Shown here: positions 37,408-46,161 of the stretch, one piece after another | Layout: each line of letters begins with the position of its first letter | How positions within the stretch are numbered: position 1 is the stretch's first letter | Source: Pseudoclavibacter sp. AY1H1 | GTDB taxonomy: Bacteria; Actinomycetota; Actinomycetes; Actinomycetales; Microbacteriaceae | DNA: 64,000 nucleotides | Assembly: GCF_002931055.1 (NCBI RefSeq) | Contig: NZ_PSXX01000003.1 | Coordinates: 124,001 to 188,000, forward strand | Direction: 5' to 3' | Position numbers and translations under genes: made by a program | The notes under the pieces: model-generated | The model's database searches: none | Seen by the model: the letters and a program-made list of their open reading frames with translations, nothing else | Told to the model about the DNA's origin: nothing

Positions 37408-38280
37408 ATGGTTCGCATCGCCCTGGACCCGACGCCGTTCCACCACGACGCCGGCTTCCTCGACTTCCCGGATATCGCGGCCCGCCTGGGCTACGAGTAC
37501 CTGCAGATCACACCGCACCCCGACTTCTCGTGGTTCTTCCGCCACCCGTCGGCCGACGACGAGTACGCGCTGAAGTTCAAGAAGCGCGCAGCGGATGCCG
37601 GCGTCACGATCCCCGCCATCCTCCCGGTCCAGCGCATCTCGGGCCCAGAAGAGGCGGGTCGCCTCGCCGCCGTCCGCAACTTCACTCGCGTCATCGAGCT
37701 CGCCTCGATGCTGGAGATCCCCGTGATCAACACGGAGTTCAGCGGTGAGCCTGCACAGTTCACCGAGTCGGAGGACGCCTTCCATCGTTCGATGGAGACG
37801 CTCCTGCCGATCCTCGAGCGCGAGGGCATCCAGCTCAACATCGACCCGCACCCCAACGACTTCGTCGAGGACGGGCTCGAGGGGTGGCGCATCATCCGCG
37901 GGCTCAACAGCAAGAACGTGGGCTTCGTGTACGTCGCCTCGCATACCTTCCACTACGGCGACCGCGCGACGACGCTGCTCCCCGAGCTGGGCGAGCGCCT
38001 GGGCGCCGTCTACACGGCGGACACGTTCGACCATCACCGCTCGCACGGGCTGCGCTACATCTCGAACCCTCCGGGCAACGAGGCGCGCATCCACCAGCAC
38101 CTGCGCATCGGCGACGGCGATGTCGACTTCGCGGAGCTGTTCACGACGCTCAAGCAGATCGGCTACCTCGACCGTGAGGACGCGCTCATCGTCTCGAACG
38201 TCTTCGCGGAAGACGAACGGGCCGACGAGGTCTCGAAGTTCCAGCTCGAGAAGATCCGGGAGCTTGTCGCCTCCTCCTGA
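37408..38280 (+). CDS. sugar phosphate isomerase/epimerase, IolH-like
   Basis: A 290-residue TIM-barrel protein of the AP-endonuclease-2 superfamily starting MVRIALDPTPFHHDAGFLD. Candidate metal ligands are Glu in INTEFSGEP, DPHPNDF, and His in ADTFDHHRSHGLRY. It resembles IolH of inositol operons, whose exact reaction is unsettled (an isomerase step with alternative inositols is often proposed). GGAGG is six bases upstream of the start. Last gene of the operon, followed by a strong terminator. Confidence 0.85.
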   Translation: MVRIALDPTPFHHDAGFLDFPDIAARLGYEYLQITPHPDFSWFFRHPSADDEYALKFKKRAADAGVTIPAILPVQRISGPEEAGRLAAVRNFTRVIELASMLEIPVINTEFSGEPAQFTESEDAFHRSMETLLPILEREGIQLNIDPHPNDFVEDGLEGWRIIRGLNSKNVGFVYVASHTFHYGDRATTLLPELGERLGAVYTADTFDHHRSHGLRYISNPPGNEARIHQHLRIGDGDVDFAELFTTLKQIGYLDREDALIVSNVFAEDERADEVSKFQLEKIRELVASS

Positions 38281-38283
38281 CAC

Positions 38284-38320
38284 CGTGTGGCCCCGCAGCT
38301 CTGAGCTGCGGGGCCACACG
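38284..38320 (+). terminator. terminator of the iol operon
   Basis: A perfect 17-bp stem (38284-38300 with 38304-38320) and 3-base loop begin four bases after the stop of the last iol gene. It separates the operon from the inositol permease, whose operator starts 16 bases further on. Confidence 0.9.
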
Positions 38321-38335
38321 CTCTCCTGGAATATT

Positions 38336-38345
38336 TGTCAGGACA
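38336..38345 (+). promoter_or_regulatory. iolT operator TGTCAGGACA
   Basis: An exact copy of the 10-bp inverted repeat found before iolC, 117 bases upstream of the permease start, in the same A/T-rich setting (TATTTGTCAGGACATATT). It puts the permease under the same control as the catabolic operon. Confidence 0.75.
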
Positions 38346-38462
38346 TATTCACATCACGTCATTCTTCGGTTACCATCAAGACACGCGTTCGCAGAAAACG
38401 CACCCCGCAGCACCACGCACAACCTCGCTCCACCTCGCAGCATCCATGACAAGGACGTCCAA

Positions 38463-39914
38463 ATGGCCTCATCGCACCCGGCGGGCCACACCGCCGAGAA
38501 ATCACTTCCGCCCCTCACAGCTGGGCCGCACCGTTCGCGGCTCGGGCTGATCTCGATCGTCGCGTGCTTCGGCGGTCTCCTCTTCGGCTACGACACGGGT
38601 GTCATCAACGGCGCACTGAACCCGATGACCGAGGAGCTCGGCCTCACGCCGCTCACCGAGGGCGTCGTCACCAGCTCCCTGGTCTTCGCAGCCGCCATCG
38701 GCGCCATCTTCTGCGGCCGCCTCTCCGATGGCTGGGGCCGCCGCAAGACGATCATCATGCTCGCCGTGCTCTTCTTCCTCGGCACCGTCGTCGTCGTCTT
38801 CACCCCGAACTTCGAAGTGCTCGTCGTCGGCCGCATCCTCCTCGGCCTCGCCGTCGGCGGCGCCTCGACGGTCGTGCCGGTCTTCCTCGCCGAACTCGCC
38901 CCGTACGAGATCCGCGGGTCCATCTCAGGTCGCAACGAAGCCGCCATCGTCATCGGCCAGCTCTCCGCGTTCGTCATCAACGCCATCCTCGGCAACACCC
39001 TCGGGCACCTCGACGGCGTCTGGCGCATCATGTTCGCCATCTGCGCCATCCCGGCGATCTGCCTGTTCTTCGGCATGCTGCGCATGCCGGAGTCGCCGCG
39101 CTGGCTCGTCGAGAAGGGCCGCGACGCCGAGGCCCTCGAGGTCCTCAAGACCGTCCGCTCCCCCGAGCGCGCAGAGGCTGAGCTCGCTCAGGTCGAGAAG
39201 GTCGCCCTCGAAGAGGGCCAGGAGAAGCAGGTCGGATTCAAGGCCATCCTCGGCAACAAGTGGCTCCGCCGCATCCTGCTCGTCGGCATCGGGCTTGGTG
39301 TCGCGCAGCAGCTCACGGGCATCAACTCGATCATGTACTACGGCCAGATCGTGCTCATCGAGTCGGGCTTCGACTCGAGCGCGGCGCTCATCGCCAACAT
39401 CGCCCCCGGCATCATCGCCGTCGTCGGTGCCTTCATCGCCCTCTCCTACATGGACAAGTTCGACCGCCGCAAGACGTTCGTCATAGGCTTCTCGCTCACG
39501 ACGGCCTGCCACCTGCTCATCGGCTTCTCGTCCATGATCCTCGAGCCGGGCAACCCACTGCGGCCCTGGGTCATCCTGTTCCTCGTCGTCGCGTTTGTCG
39601 GCTCGATGCAGACGTTCCTCAACGTGGCCGTCTGGGTCTACCTCTCCGAGGTCTTCCCGCTGCACATGCGCGGCATCGGCATGGGCGTCTCGATCTTCGC
39701 CCTCTGGGTCGCGAACGGCTTCATCTCGCTGTACTTCCCCTCGGTGGTGGATGCGCTCGGCATCACGGGCACGTTCTTCGTGTTCGCGGGAGTCGGCGTG
39801 CTCGCGCTGCTCTTCGTCGCGACACAGATCCCCGAGACTCGTGGACGCACGCTCGAGGCACTGGATGAGGACGTCACGACTGGCGCGATCTTCCTCCCGA
39901 CCGCCAAGAAGTAG
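38463..39914 (+). CDS. iolT: sugar porter family MFS transporter, probable myo-inositol permease
   Basis: A 483-residue protein with 12 membrane segments. Sugar-porter signatures are FGYDTGVINGAL (helix 1), GRLSDGWGRRKT, PESPRWLVEKGR, QQLTGINSIMYYG (helix 7) and PETRGRTLEALDED after helix 12. This matches proton-coupled inositol transporters such as IolT. The substrate is inferred from adjacency to the iol operon and the shared operator. Its own terminator follows. Confidence 0.9.
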   Translation: MASSHPAGHTAEKSLPPLTAGPHRSRLGLISIVACFGGLLFGYDTGVINGALNPMTEELGLTPLTEGVVTSSLVFAAAIGAIFCGRLSDGWGRRKTIIMLAVLFFLGTVVVVFTPNFEVLVVGRILLGLAVGGASTVVPVFLAELAPYEIRGSISGRNEAAIVIGQLSAFVINAILGNTLGHLDGVWRIMFAICAIPAICLFFGMLRMPESPRWLVEKGRDAEALEVLKTVRSPERAEAELAQVEKVALEEGQEKQVGFKAILGNKWLRRILLVGIGLGVAQQLTGINSIMYYGQIVLIESGFDSSAALIANIAPGIIAVVGAFIALSYMDKFDRRKTFVIGFSLTTACHLLIGFSSMILEPGNPLRPWVILFLVVAFVGSMQTFLNVAVWVYLSEVFPLHMRGIGMGVSIFALWVANGFISLYFPSVVDALGITGTFFVFAGVGVLALLFVATQIPETRGRTLEALDEDVTTGAIFLPTAKK

Positions 39915-39931
39915 CGCTCCCGCTGCACCAG

Positions 39932-39972
39932 CGAGCGATGGGCTCGGCCGATTCGGCCGGGCCCATCGCTCG
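39932..39972 (+). terminator. terminator after the inositol permease
   Basis: A 12-bp outer stem (39932-39943 with 39961-39972) and an inner 5-bp stem form a strong hairpin 18 bases after the stop of iolT. Confidence 0.8.
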
Positions 39973-40000
39973 TCTCGTCGCGGGTGACGCAGGACCGCGG

Positions 40001-40013
40001 ATTGTGTAACAAT
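40001..40013. promoter_or_regulatory. GntR-type operator before the DMT-gntR pair
   Basis: The inverted repeat ATTGT-GTA-ACAAT ends seven bases before the transporter start. It fits the T-GT-N-AC-A style of FCD-type GntR operators, and a GntR gene follows in the same operon, so autoregulation is likely. TAACAAT within it resembles a -10 box, suggesting a leaderless transcript. Confidence 0.55.
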
Positions 40014-40019
40014 CAGCCC

Positions 40020-41015
40020 ATGACACCGCTCTTGCTCGTCCTCTTCGCCGCGGTCTGCTTCGGCACGACCGGGACGGCGCAGGCACTCGGCGCGCCCGAG
40101 GTGAGCGCGTTCTCGCTGGGCTCCGCTCGCCTCGCGCTCGGCGGCACGCTCCTCGGCGCCTGGGCGCTGTTCGCCGGGTTGCGCCGCCGAGCTGCCCTCG
40201 CAGGCTCCCTGCAGCTCCGGCCCAATTCCGCCCGGATCCACCAAACGAATCGTGCCCATCTCGGCCTCATCGCCCTAGGCGCGCTCGGCGTGCTCCTCTA
40301 CCAGCCGCTGTTCTTCGCTGGGACGGCGGGCAGCGGCGTCGCCGTCGGCACCGTCCTCGCGCTCGGATCGGCCCCGGTCATCACCGGCCTCCTGCAGTGG
40401 GGGCTCGAGCGCCGCTTCCCCGGCCTGAGCTGGGGCGTCGCGACCGCGATCGCCATCCTCGGCGTCGCCCTCATCGCGGCCGCCGGGGCAGGCGATGCCG
40501 GCGGCGCGAACCTCGGCGGCATCGCGGCGTCGGTCGGCGCCGGCGCGAGCTACAGCATCTACACCCTCTCGGCGAAGGCCCTCATGAACCGCGGCTGGAG
40601 TGCCGACGGCACCATGGGCATCGTCTTCGGCGCCGCTGGCGTGCTGAGCATCCCCCTGCTCCTCGCGAGCGGTGCCGAGTGGATGCTCACGCCGGCCGGC
40701 CTCGCGACCGCGGCGTGGCTGGGCGTCATCACCACCACCGTCGCCTACCTCTGCTTCGGCGCCGGGCTCGCGAAGCTGCAGGCCGCGACCGTCTCGACGC
40801 TGACGCTCGCGGAACCGCTGACCGCGAGCATCCTCGGGCTGGTCGTGCTGCGAGAGCAGCTCGCTGGCCTCGAGGCCCTCGGCCTCATCGTGCTCGCGGC
40901 GGGGATCGTGGTCCTCGTGCTCGGCGCGACTCGTGCTCGCACGCGCAGCGGCAGGCCGCTCACCGCACGCGCAGCGGACGCGAGCCAGGCCCCGGCGGGC
41001 CGAGGCGCGCGATGA
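40020..41015 (+). CDS. EamA/DMT family transporter
   Basis: A 331-residue protein with two EamA repeats and about ten membrane helices: first repeat from LLLVLFAAVCFGTTGTAQAL, second from LGGIAASVGAGASYSIYTLS. The EAM signature near the end is LTLAEPLTASILGLVVLREQ. Such exporters move amino acids or other metabolites; no substrate is evident. No ribosome binding site precedes the ATG, consistent with a leaderless mRNA. It overlaps the gntR gene by four bases. Confidence 0.85.
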   Translation: MTPLLLVLFAAVCFGTTGTAQALGAPEVSAFSLGSARLALGGTLLGAWALFAGLRRRAALAGSLQLRPNSARIHQTNRAHLGLIALGALGVLLYQPLFFAGTAGSGVAVGTVLALGSAPVITGLLQWGLERRFPGLSWGVATAIAILGVALIAAAGAGDAGGANLGGIAASVGAGASYSIYTLSAKALMNRGWSADGTMGIVFGAAGVLSIPLLLASGAEWMLTPAGLATAAWLGVITTTVAYLCFGAGLAKLQAATVSTLTLAEPLTASILGLVVLREQLAGLEALGLIVLAAGIVVLVLGATRARTRSGRPLTARAADASQAPAGRGAR

Positions 41016-41695
41016 TCCACCAGAAGCCCCGCCCCGAGCCCGCCGCGCTCACGCCCCGGCCGACCGCGTCGGCGAAGCTCGCGGCAACCCTCCGCGACCG
41101 GATCCTCGAGGGGAGCTACGTCCGCGGCCAGTCGCTGCGCGAGGAGCACCTCGCCGCCGAGTTCGGGCTCTCGCGGCACACGGTGCGGACGGCGCTGGCC
41201 ACCCTCGCGTCCGAGCGCCTCGTCCACGCAGCTCCCTACAAGGGGGTCGAGGTCACGAACCTCGACGACGCCGAGATCCGCGCCATGCAGGATCTGCGCT
41301 GTGCGCTCGAATCCGAGGCTGTGCGCATCCTGAACTCCCGGCACCCGGACGGCTGGCCGGACGAGGTGCGGGCGCCGATCCTGGCTCAGATCGCCCGGCT
41401 GCGGGAGCTCGAGGTGACCGACGCACATTCGTGGCGGCAGCTTGAAGCAGCTCACGCGGCCGTGCACCAGGCGATCATCGACGCGGCCGGGAGCCCCCGG
41501 ATCAGCGAGACTGCACGCTCGCTCGAGAGCGAGGTGAGGCTCCTGCTGGCGGGAGCGCACGAGCACTACGGCGCCGAGGGGCTGGCCGAGGATCACGAGC
41601 GCTACCTCACCCTGCTCGAGCACGATGGCGCGGCGGCGGTGCGCGCCCACCTCGACGCCCTCACGGCACACCTGCTTGCTGGCTCCCCCACCTGA
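41012..41695 (+). CDS. GntR family transcriptional regulator (FCD type)
   Basis: A 227-residue regulator. The N-terminal winged helix (KLAATLRDRILEGSYVRGQS, then EEHLAAEFGLSRHTVRTALA) is followed by an all-helical FCD-like ligand domain, with candidate metal or ligand residues in DLRCALESEAVRI, AAHAAVHQAIIDA and LAEDHERYLTLL. Coupled by an ATGA overlap to the DMT transporter, which it probably controls through the inverted repeat at 40001. Confidence 0.85.
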   Translation: MIHQKPRPEPAALTPRPTASAKLAATLRDRILEGSYVRGQSLREEHLAAEFGLSRHTVRTALATLASERLVHAAPYKGVEVTNLDDAEIRAMQDLRCALESEAVRILNSRHPDGWPDEVRAPILAQIARLRELEVTDAHSWRQLEAAHAAVHQAIIDAAGSPRISETARSLESEVRLLLAGAHEHYGAEGLAEDHERYLTLLEHDGAAAVRAHLDALTAHLLAGSPT

Positions 41696-41766
41696 GGCTC
41701 CCTCCAGCGCCGCATCCCCACGTGAAGGCGCGCGGGATGCACACGGGGGACGCCCGCGAGAGACGC

Positions 41767-41802
41767 CGAACGGGCGGGCCGATTGCTCGGACCGCCCGTT
41801 CG
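41767..41802 (-). terminator. terminator of the DEAD-box helicase gene
   Basis: An 11-bp stem (41767-41777 with 41792-41802) lies 25 bases past the helicase stop, in the convergent gap with gntR, and could serve both genes. Confidence 0.7.
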
Positions 41803-41826
41803 GGGATGCTGCGTGTGAGGCGCTGA

Positions 41827-43362
41827 CTACTGGCCGGAGGACCAGCTGGCGCGACGCGAACCGCCGCGCTCGCCACCGCGCGATGGCGCGGCCGGCGAGG
41901 AGGTACCAGCACGACGCGGACGAGACTCTCCGCGACGCTGGCCCTGAGCTGCGCCTTCGCCTGCCTGTCCGCGCGCCGGACGCGACGCGGACGAGCCCTG
42001 CGAGGAGGACGAGGCTGCACGACCGCGGCCGCCGCCGTTGCCGGAGCCGCCACGAGCTGCGCCGCCGCGAGCCGGTGCAGCGTCGCGCTTGCGACGAGCG
42101 TTCGCGCCCTGCGACGTGCCACGGCCCTGGCTGACCTCGACGTTGCCGGATCCCGGTCCGCCCGGAACGGGGCGCACGGTCGGGGCGACTTCGCCGATGA
42201 GCTCGTTCACGAACGGCGAGTTGACGTTCGCACGCTGCGGGGTGACGCCGATCTTGGCGCGACGCAGCAGCATCTCGGTGTCCTTGCGCTGGCTCGGGAG
42301 CATGAGCGTGACGACGTCACCCTCGGAGCCCGCGCGGGCGGTGCGTCCGGAGCGGTGCAGGTACGCCTTGTGCTCGGCGGGCGGGTCGACGTGGACGACG
42401 AGCTCGATGGCGTCGACGTGCACACCGCGGGCGGCGACGTCGGTTGCGACGAGCACGTTGACCTCGCCACCGGAGAAGGCCGCGAGGTTGCGGTCGCGGG
42501 CGTTCTGCGACAGGTTGCCGTGCAGGTCGACGGCGGGGATGCCGGACGCGGTCAGCTGCTTGGCGAGCTTCTTCGCCTGGTGCTTGGTGCGCATGAACAT
42601 GATGCGACGGCCCTTGCCGCTCGCCAGCGCGTGGACGAGGGCGGTCTTCGCCTCGGGCGTCTCCGCCTCGTACACGTGGTGCGTCATGGCCGCGACGTGC
42701 GAGTTCGACTCGTCGACCGAGTGGAGGATCGGGTCGCTCAGGAACTTCTTCACGAGCTTGTCCACGCCGTTGTCGAGCGTGGCGGAGAAGAGGAGACGCT
42801 GGCCGGACTGCGGCGTCGCGTTCATGATGCGGGTGACGACGGGCAGGAAGCCGAGGTCGGCCATGTGGTCGGCCTCGTCGAGCACGGTGACCTCGACGGC
42901 GTCGAGGTTCACGATGCGCTGCTTCATGAGGTCGTCGAGGCGGCCGGGGCAGGCCACGACGATGTCGACGCCGTTGCGGAACGCGGTCTCCTGGGGGCGC
43001 TGTGAAACGCCACCGAAGACGGTCGTCACGGTGAGGCCGGCAGCCTTCGCGAGCGGCTCGATGACCGCGGCGACCTGGGTTGCGAGCTCGCGGGTCGGGA
43101 GCAGCACGAGGCCGAGCGGGCGGCCCGGGCGGCGCTTGCCACCGGAGACGGCACCGGCGAGGCGCGCGACGAGCGGGATGGCGAACGCGAGCGTCTTGCC
43201 GGAGCCCGTCTTTCCACGGCCGAGGACGTCGCGACCCGCGAGGGTGCTCGGAAGCGTCGACTGCTGGATGGGGAAGGCTTCGTGCTTGCCGGCTGCGTCG
43301 AGCACGGTCACGAGCGACTTGGGGACGCCGAGTTCGGCGAAAGTTGAGGTGGTTTCCGTCAT
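41827..43362 (-). CDS. DEAD-box RNA helicase (RhlE/CsdA type)
   Basis: A 511-residue ATP-dependent RNA helicase. Motifs in order: Q motif region PIQQSTLPSTLAGRD, GKTGSGKT (I), PTRELATQV (Ia), VLDEADHMADLGF (II), LFSATLDNG (III), ATDVAARGVHVDAI (V) and YLHRSGRTARAG (VI). After about residue 390 comes a basic, Arg/Gly/Ser-rich tail (RKRDAAPARGGAARGGSGNG) that would bind RNA non-specifically. Cold-shock and ribosome-assembly roles are known for relatives. It has a long 5' leader and no catabolic neighbour on its strand, so it appears independent of the island. Confidence 0.92.
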   Translation of the reverse strand: MTETTSTFAELGVPKSLVTVLDAAGKHEAFPIQQSTLPSTLAGRDVLGRGKTGSGKTLAFAIPLVARLAGAVSGGKRRPGRPLGLVLLPTRELATQVAAVIEPLAKAAGLTVTTVFGGVSQRPQETAFRNGVDIVVACPGRLDDLMKQRIVNLDAVEVTVLDEADHMADLGFLPVVTRIMNATPQSGQRLLFSATLDNGVDKLVKKFLSDPILHSVDESNSHVAAMTHHVYEAETPEAKTALVHALASGKGRRIMFMRTKHQAKKLAKQLTASGIPAVDLHGNLSQNARDRNLAAFSGGEVNVLVATDVAARGVHVDAIELVVHVDPPAEHKAYLHRSGRTARAGSEGDVVTLMLPSQRKDTEMLLRRAKIGVTPQRANVNSPFVNELIGEVAPTVRPVPGGPGSGNVEVSQGRGTSQGANARRKRDAAPARGGAARGGSGNGGGRGRAASSSSQGSSASRPARGQAGEGAAQGQRRGESRPRRAGTSSPAAPSRGGERGGSRRASWSSGQ

Positions 43363-43694
43363 ATGGAGGTCATGCCTTTCAATCGGCACGCAGAGAACGC
43401 ACAACACTCGTGTGCTGCGCTCTTGCGGCGATGATGCGGGCGAATGTGCCCGTTCGCCGCAACTCGTGAAATCGTGCCGAGGCAGAAAGAGTGCCCTCGA
43501 ACAACAAACGGTACGACGATCGTGGGAAATGGGACCCACAAGCTGTCGACCCTAGCACGCCGAACGCCTCCCGACCAGGGGGACGGCCCACGCACGGGGG
43601 TTTCGGCGCTCGTCCAGGACGCATTTATTAGAATCACCGTGCGCATGCACAGGGGCGGACGCCCATTCGCCCATGCCTGAGAAACGGTGACGAG
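43363..43694. other. divergent gap between DEAD-box helicase and galactokinase, with long helicase leader
   Basis: A 332-base region. On the minus strand a -10-like TAGGGT near 43548 would give a leader of about 180 bases with several short hairpins (for example around 43395-43415 and 43440-43460), a layout seen before cold-induced DEAD-box genes. On the plus strand TTAGAAT near 43628 is a possible -10 for galK. No RNA family is recognised. Confidence 0.35.
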
Positions 43695-44921
43695 ATGAGC
43701 AGAGACCTGACGACGATCGTGTGCGACGGCTTCCGAGCCGCGTTCGAGCGAGAGCCCCTCGGAGTCTGGTCGGCACCCGGCCGGGTCAGCATCATGGGCG
43801 ACCACACCGATCTGCAGGATGGCGTCGGATACGCCTGCGCGATCCCCCTGCGCTCCAGCGCCGCGATCGCGCCCCGCGACGACGGGCGCATCCGCATCGT
43901 CACCGACCTCTCCCCCGACGAGGCGGTGACCGACCTGCGGTCGATCGCCTCGGAGATCCCCGCACGCGACTGGCGTGCCTACCCGCTCGGCGCGGTCGCG
44001 AGCATGCTCCGCTTCGCTCGCGAGAACCCGCCGGAGGGCACGCGCGGCGACGGCGACGAGACCGACCCTGGAGTCCCGTTCTTCCTGGGAACGGGCCTCG
44101 ACATCTTTCTCACGACGGACGTGCCGGTCGGCGCCGGGCTCGCCTCCTCGGCATCCGTCTGCGCGACCATCAGCACGGCGCTCAACGACTTCTGGGGCCT
44201 CGGGATGAACGTCGAGGAGCTCGCCGAGATCGGGCGCCAGACGGAGGCGGAGATCGTCGGCGCGCCCAGCGGCCTGAGCGACCACATCACCGTGCACGCC
44301 GCGCGGAGCAACGAGGACGTGTTCTTCGATGCTCGCGGCTCCGACGTCTCGATCCTGCCTGCGCCGAGCTCCGCCGATTCCGGCTTCGTGCGCGTGCTCA
44401 TCGACACCAAGGAAGCCCACCGCAACTGGTCTGCCGAGTTCGCGCAGCGGGCCGATGACTGCGCCCGGGCGGCCGAGACCCTCGGCTTCCAGACGCTTCG
44501 CGAGGTGCGGCCGGCGGAGCTGGACGCAGCGGCCGAGCGGCTCGACGACACCGTGTTCAGGCGCGCACGGCACGTGGTCTCCGAGATAGCCCGCACGCTC
44601 GAGTTCACGAAGCTCATGCGCACCGGAGAGGCGCCCGAATCCCGGAACCATCTCCTGGCGGAGTCGCAGGTGTCGCTGCGTGAGGACTTCGAAGTCTCGA
44701 CGGCGCGCATCGACTTCACGGTCGAGCTGGCCACCTATCTGGGCGCGGCGAGCGCCCGCATGACCGGCACGGGCCTCGGCGGCTCGGTGTTCGTCATGCA
44801 TCCCGCAGACAAGTTCGACGAGCTGCGCGAGAGCGTCCTCGGGGCGTACGCCGAGCAGGGGTGGGAAGAGCCGCTCGTGCTGGCCTTCGAACCCGCTGCT
44901 GGGGCGCGGCGCGACCGCTGA
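43695..44921 (+). CDS. galK: galactokinase (GHMP family)
   Basis: A 408-residue kinase forming galactose-1-phosphate. The N-terminal sugar motif is GRVSIMGDHTDLQDG (canonical GR.N.IGEHTDY; Glu is Asp here), the ATP motif is PVGAGLASSASVCATIS, and the C-terminal GHMP motif is ARMTGTGLGGSVFVM. The candidate catalytic Asp is in SGLSDHITVHAARSNED. These fit galactokinase, though the altered sugar motif leaves room for another hexose or a derivative. No galT or galE lies nearby. Next gene on the other strand is a LacI regulator. Confidence 0.82.
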   Translation: MSRDLTTIVCDGFRAAFEREPLGVWSAPGRVSIMGDHTDLQDGVGYACAIPLRSSAAIAPRDDGRIRIVTDLSPDEAVTDLRSIASEIPARDWRAYPLGAVASMLRFARENPPEGTRGDGDETDPGVPFFLGTGLDIFLTTDVPVGAGLASSASVCATISTALNDFWGLGMNVEELAEIGRQTEAEIVGAPSGLSDHITVHAARSNEDVFFDARGSDVSILPAPSSADSGFVRVLIDTKEAHRNWSAEFAQRADDCARAAETLGFQTLREVRPAELDAAAERLDDTVFRRARHVVSEIARTLEFTKLMRTGEAPESRNHLLAESQVSLREDFEVSTARIDFTVELATYLGAASARMTGTGLGGSVFVMHPADKFDELRESVLGAYAEQGWEEPLVLAFEPAAGARRDR

Positions 44922-44975
44922 GCCGCAGTCGACTGGCACCCGTGCTGGCCTGTCCCTGGAGAACCGGTGGCGGCC

Positions 44976-46031
44976 TCAGGCGGTCGTGGCGTTCGCCGCG
45001 GTCGCCGTCGAGCCGCGCACGGTGAGCGTTGGCTGGATGACCCTCCGCGTCGCTCCGGACGGAACCCCTGCCGCCCCGTCGCGGGCCGCCGCCCGCACCC
45101 CCTCGATGCGGGCGAGGAGAAGCTCGGCCGCGGCGCGACCGACCTCGGCGCTTCGGTCATCGACCGAGGTGAGCGAGAGGTGGTCGAAGCCCGCGAGGTG
45201 CGAGTCGTCGTAGCCCACGATCGACACGTCCGCGGGAACGCGCAAGCCGAGCTCATCGAGCGTTCCCAGCACGCCGAGCGCCATGACGTCGTTCGCCGCG
45301 AAGACGGCGGTCGTGGCCGGCCAACGCTCGAAGAGGTCTCGTGATGCGCGACGCCCCTCGCTCTGGTCGGTTGCTCCCGAGCCGCCGATGACACGCGGCT
45401 CGAGCCCCGCGTCGCGCATGGCGCGCTCGTAGGAGCGCCGCCGGAGCTCGCCGGCGCGGCCGGTTCCCGTGACATGGCCGATCTGCGTGTGCCCGAGGTC
45501 GCGGAGATGCTCGACCGCGAGCCGCGCGCCGGCCTCGTCGTCGTTCGCGACGAGGTCGGCGCCCGCCGGCACGATCGCACGGTTGCCGGCGACGACCGTC
45601 GGCACGGGGAACCCCTCGGCAGGGACCGCGTCGACGTCGCCGCCGATGACGAGCCCCTCGACGCCCGCTGCCAGGAAGCCGCTGATGGGCGACTGCTCGA
45701 GGTGCGCGTTGAGATTCGCGTCGGCGACGGTGACGTGGAAGCCCGGCGCGTTGAGCACCGCCTGCATCCCCTCGAGCAGGTCGACGAACCAGGGGTTCCG
45801 GAAGTCGTCGATCATGACGCCGATGGCGCGCGTGCGGTTTCCGGCGAGCGCCGTGGCGGCCCGGCTCGGCAGGTACCCGAGCTCCTGGATGGCCGCGCGC
45901 ACCGCTGCCCGCTTCTCGTCGCTGACGCGGGTCGAGTTCTGCAGCACGAGCGAGACGAGGGATTTCGAGACCCCGGCGCGTTCGGCGACGTCATAGATCG
46001 TCGGACGCTTCTGACGCGGGGAAGGGGGCAT
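44976..46031 (-). CDS. LacI family transcriptional regulator
   Basis: A 351-residue regulator. The N-terminal helix-turn-helix and hinge are TIYDVAERAGVSKSLVSLVL, then NSTRVSDEKRAAV and ELGYLPSRAATAL. The C-terminal periplasmic-binding-like domain includes IGVMIDDFRNPWFVDLLEGM, FAANDVMALGVLGTLDEL and SIVGYDDSHLAGFDHLSLTS. It is divergent from a Gfo/Idh dehydrogenase-isomerase operon, with an operator-like repeat at 46056 between them, so it may control that operon. Confidence 0.9.
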   Translation of the reverse strand: MPPSPRQKRPTIYDVAERAGVSKSLVSLVLQNSTRVSDEKRAAVRAAIQELGYLPSRAATALAGNRTRAIGVMIDDFRNPWFVDLLEGMQAVLNAPGFHVTVADANLNAHLEQSPISGFLAAGVEGLVIGGDVDAVPAEGFPVPTVVAGNRAIVPAGADLVANDDEAGARLAVEHLRDLGHTQIGHVTGTGRAGELRRRSYERAMRDAGLEPRVIGGSGATDQSEGRRASRDLFERWPATTAVFAANDVMALGVLGTLDELGLRVPADVSIVGYDDSHLAGFDHLSLTSVDDRSAEVGRAAAELLLARIEGVRAAARDGAAGVPSGATRRVIQPTLTVRGSTATAANATTA

Positions 46032-46055
46032 TCGACACTCCGGACGACGATTGTT

Positions 46056-46065
46056 TGACAGGACA
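46056..46065 (+). promoter_or_regulatory. variant inositol-type operator TGACAGGACA
   Basis: One mismatch from the iolC/iolT operator, in the same sequence setting (GTTTGACAGGACATTG), located 97 bases before the dehydrogenase gene and 25 bases before the lacI start, so it could affect both. Confidence 0.6.
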
Positions 46066-46161
46066 TTGTTTCATGACCTACCTTCCAGTGTAGCGCTCCA
46101 ACACCGTCGTCGGTCGCCTGCGCTCACCCAACACAGCTCTCGCAGAAACACAGGAGAACCA

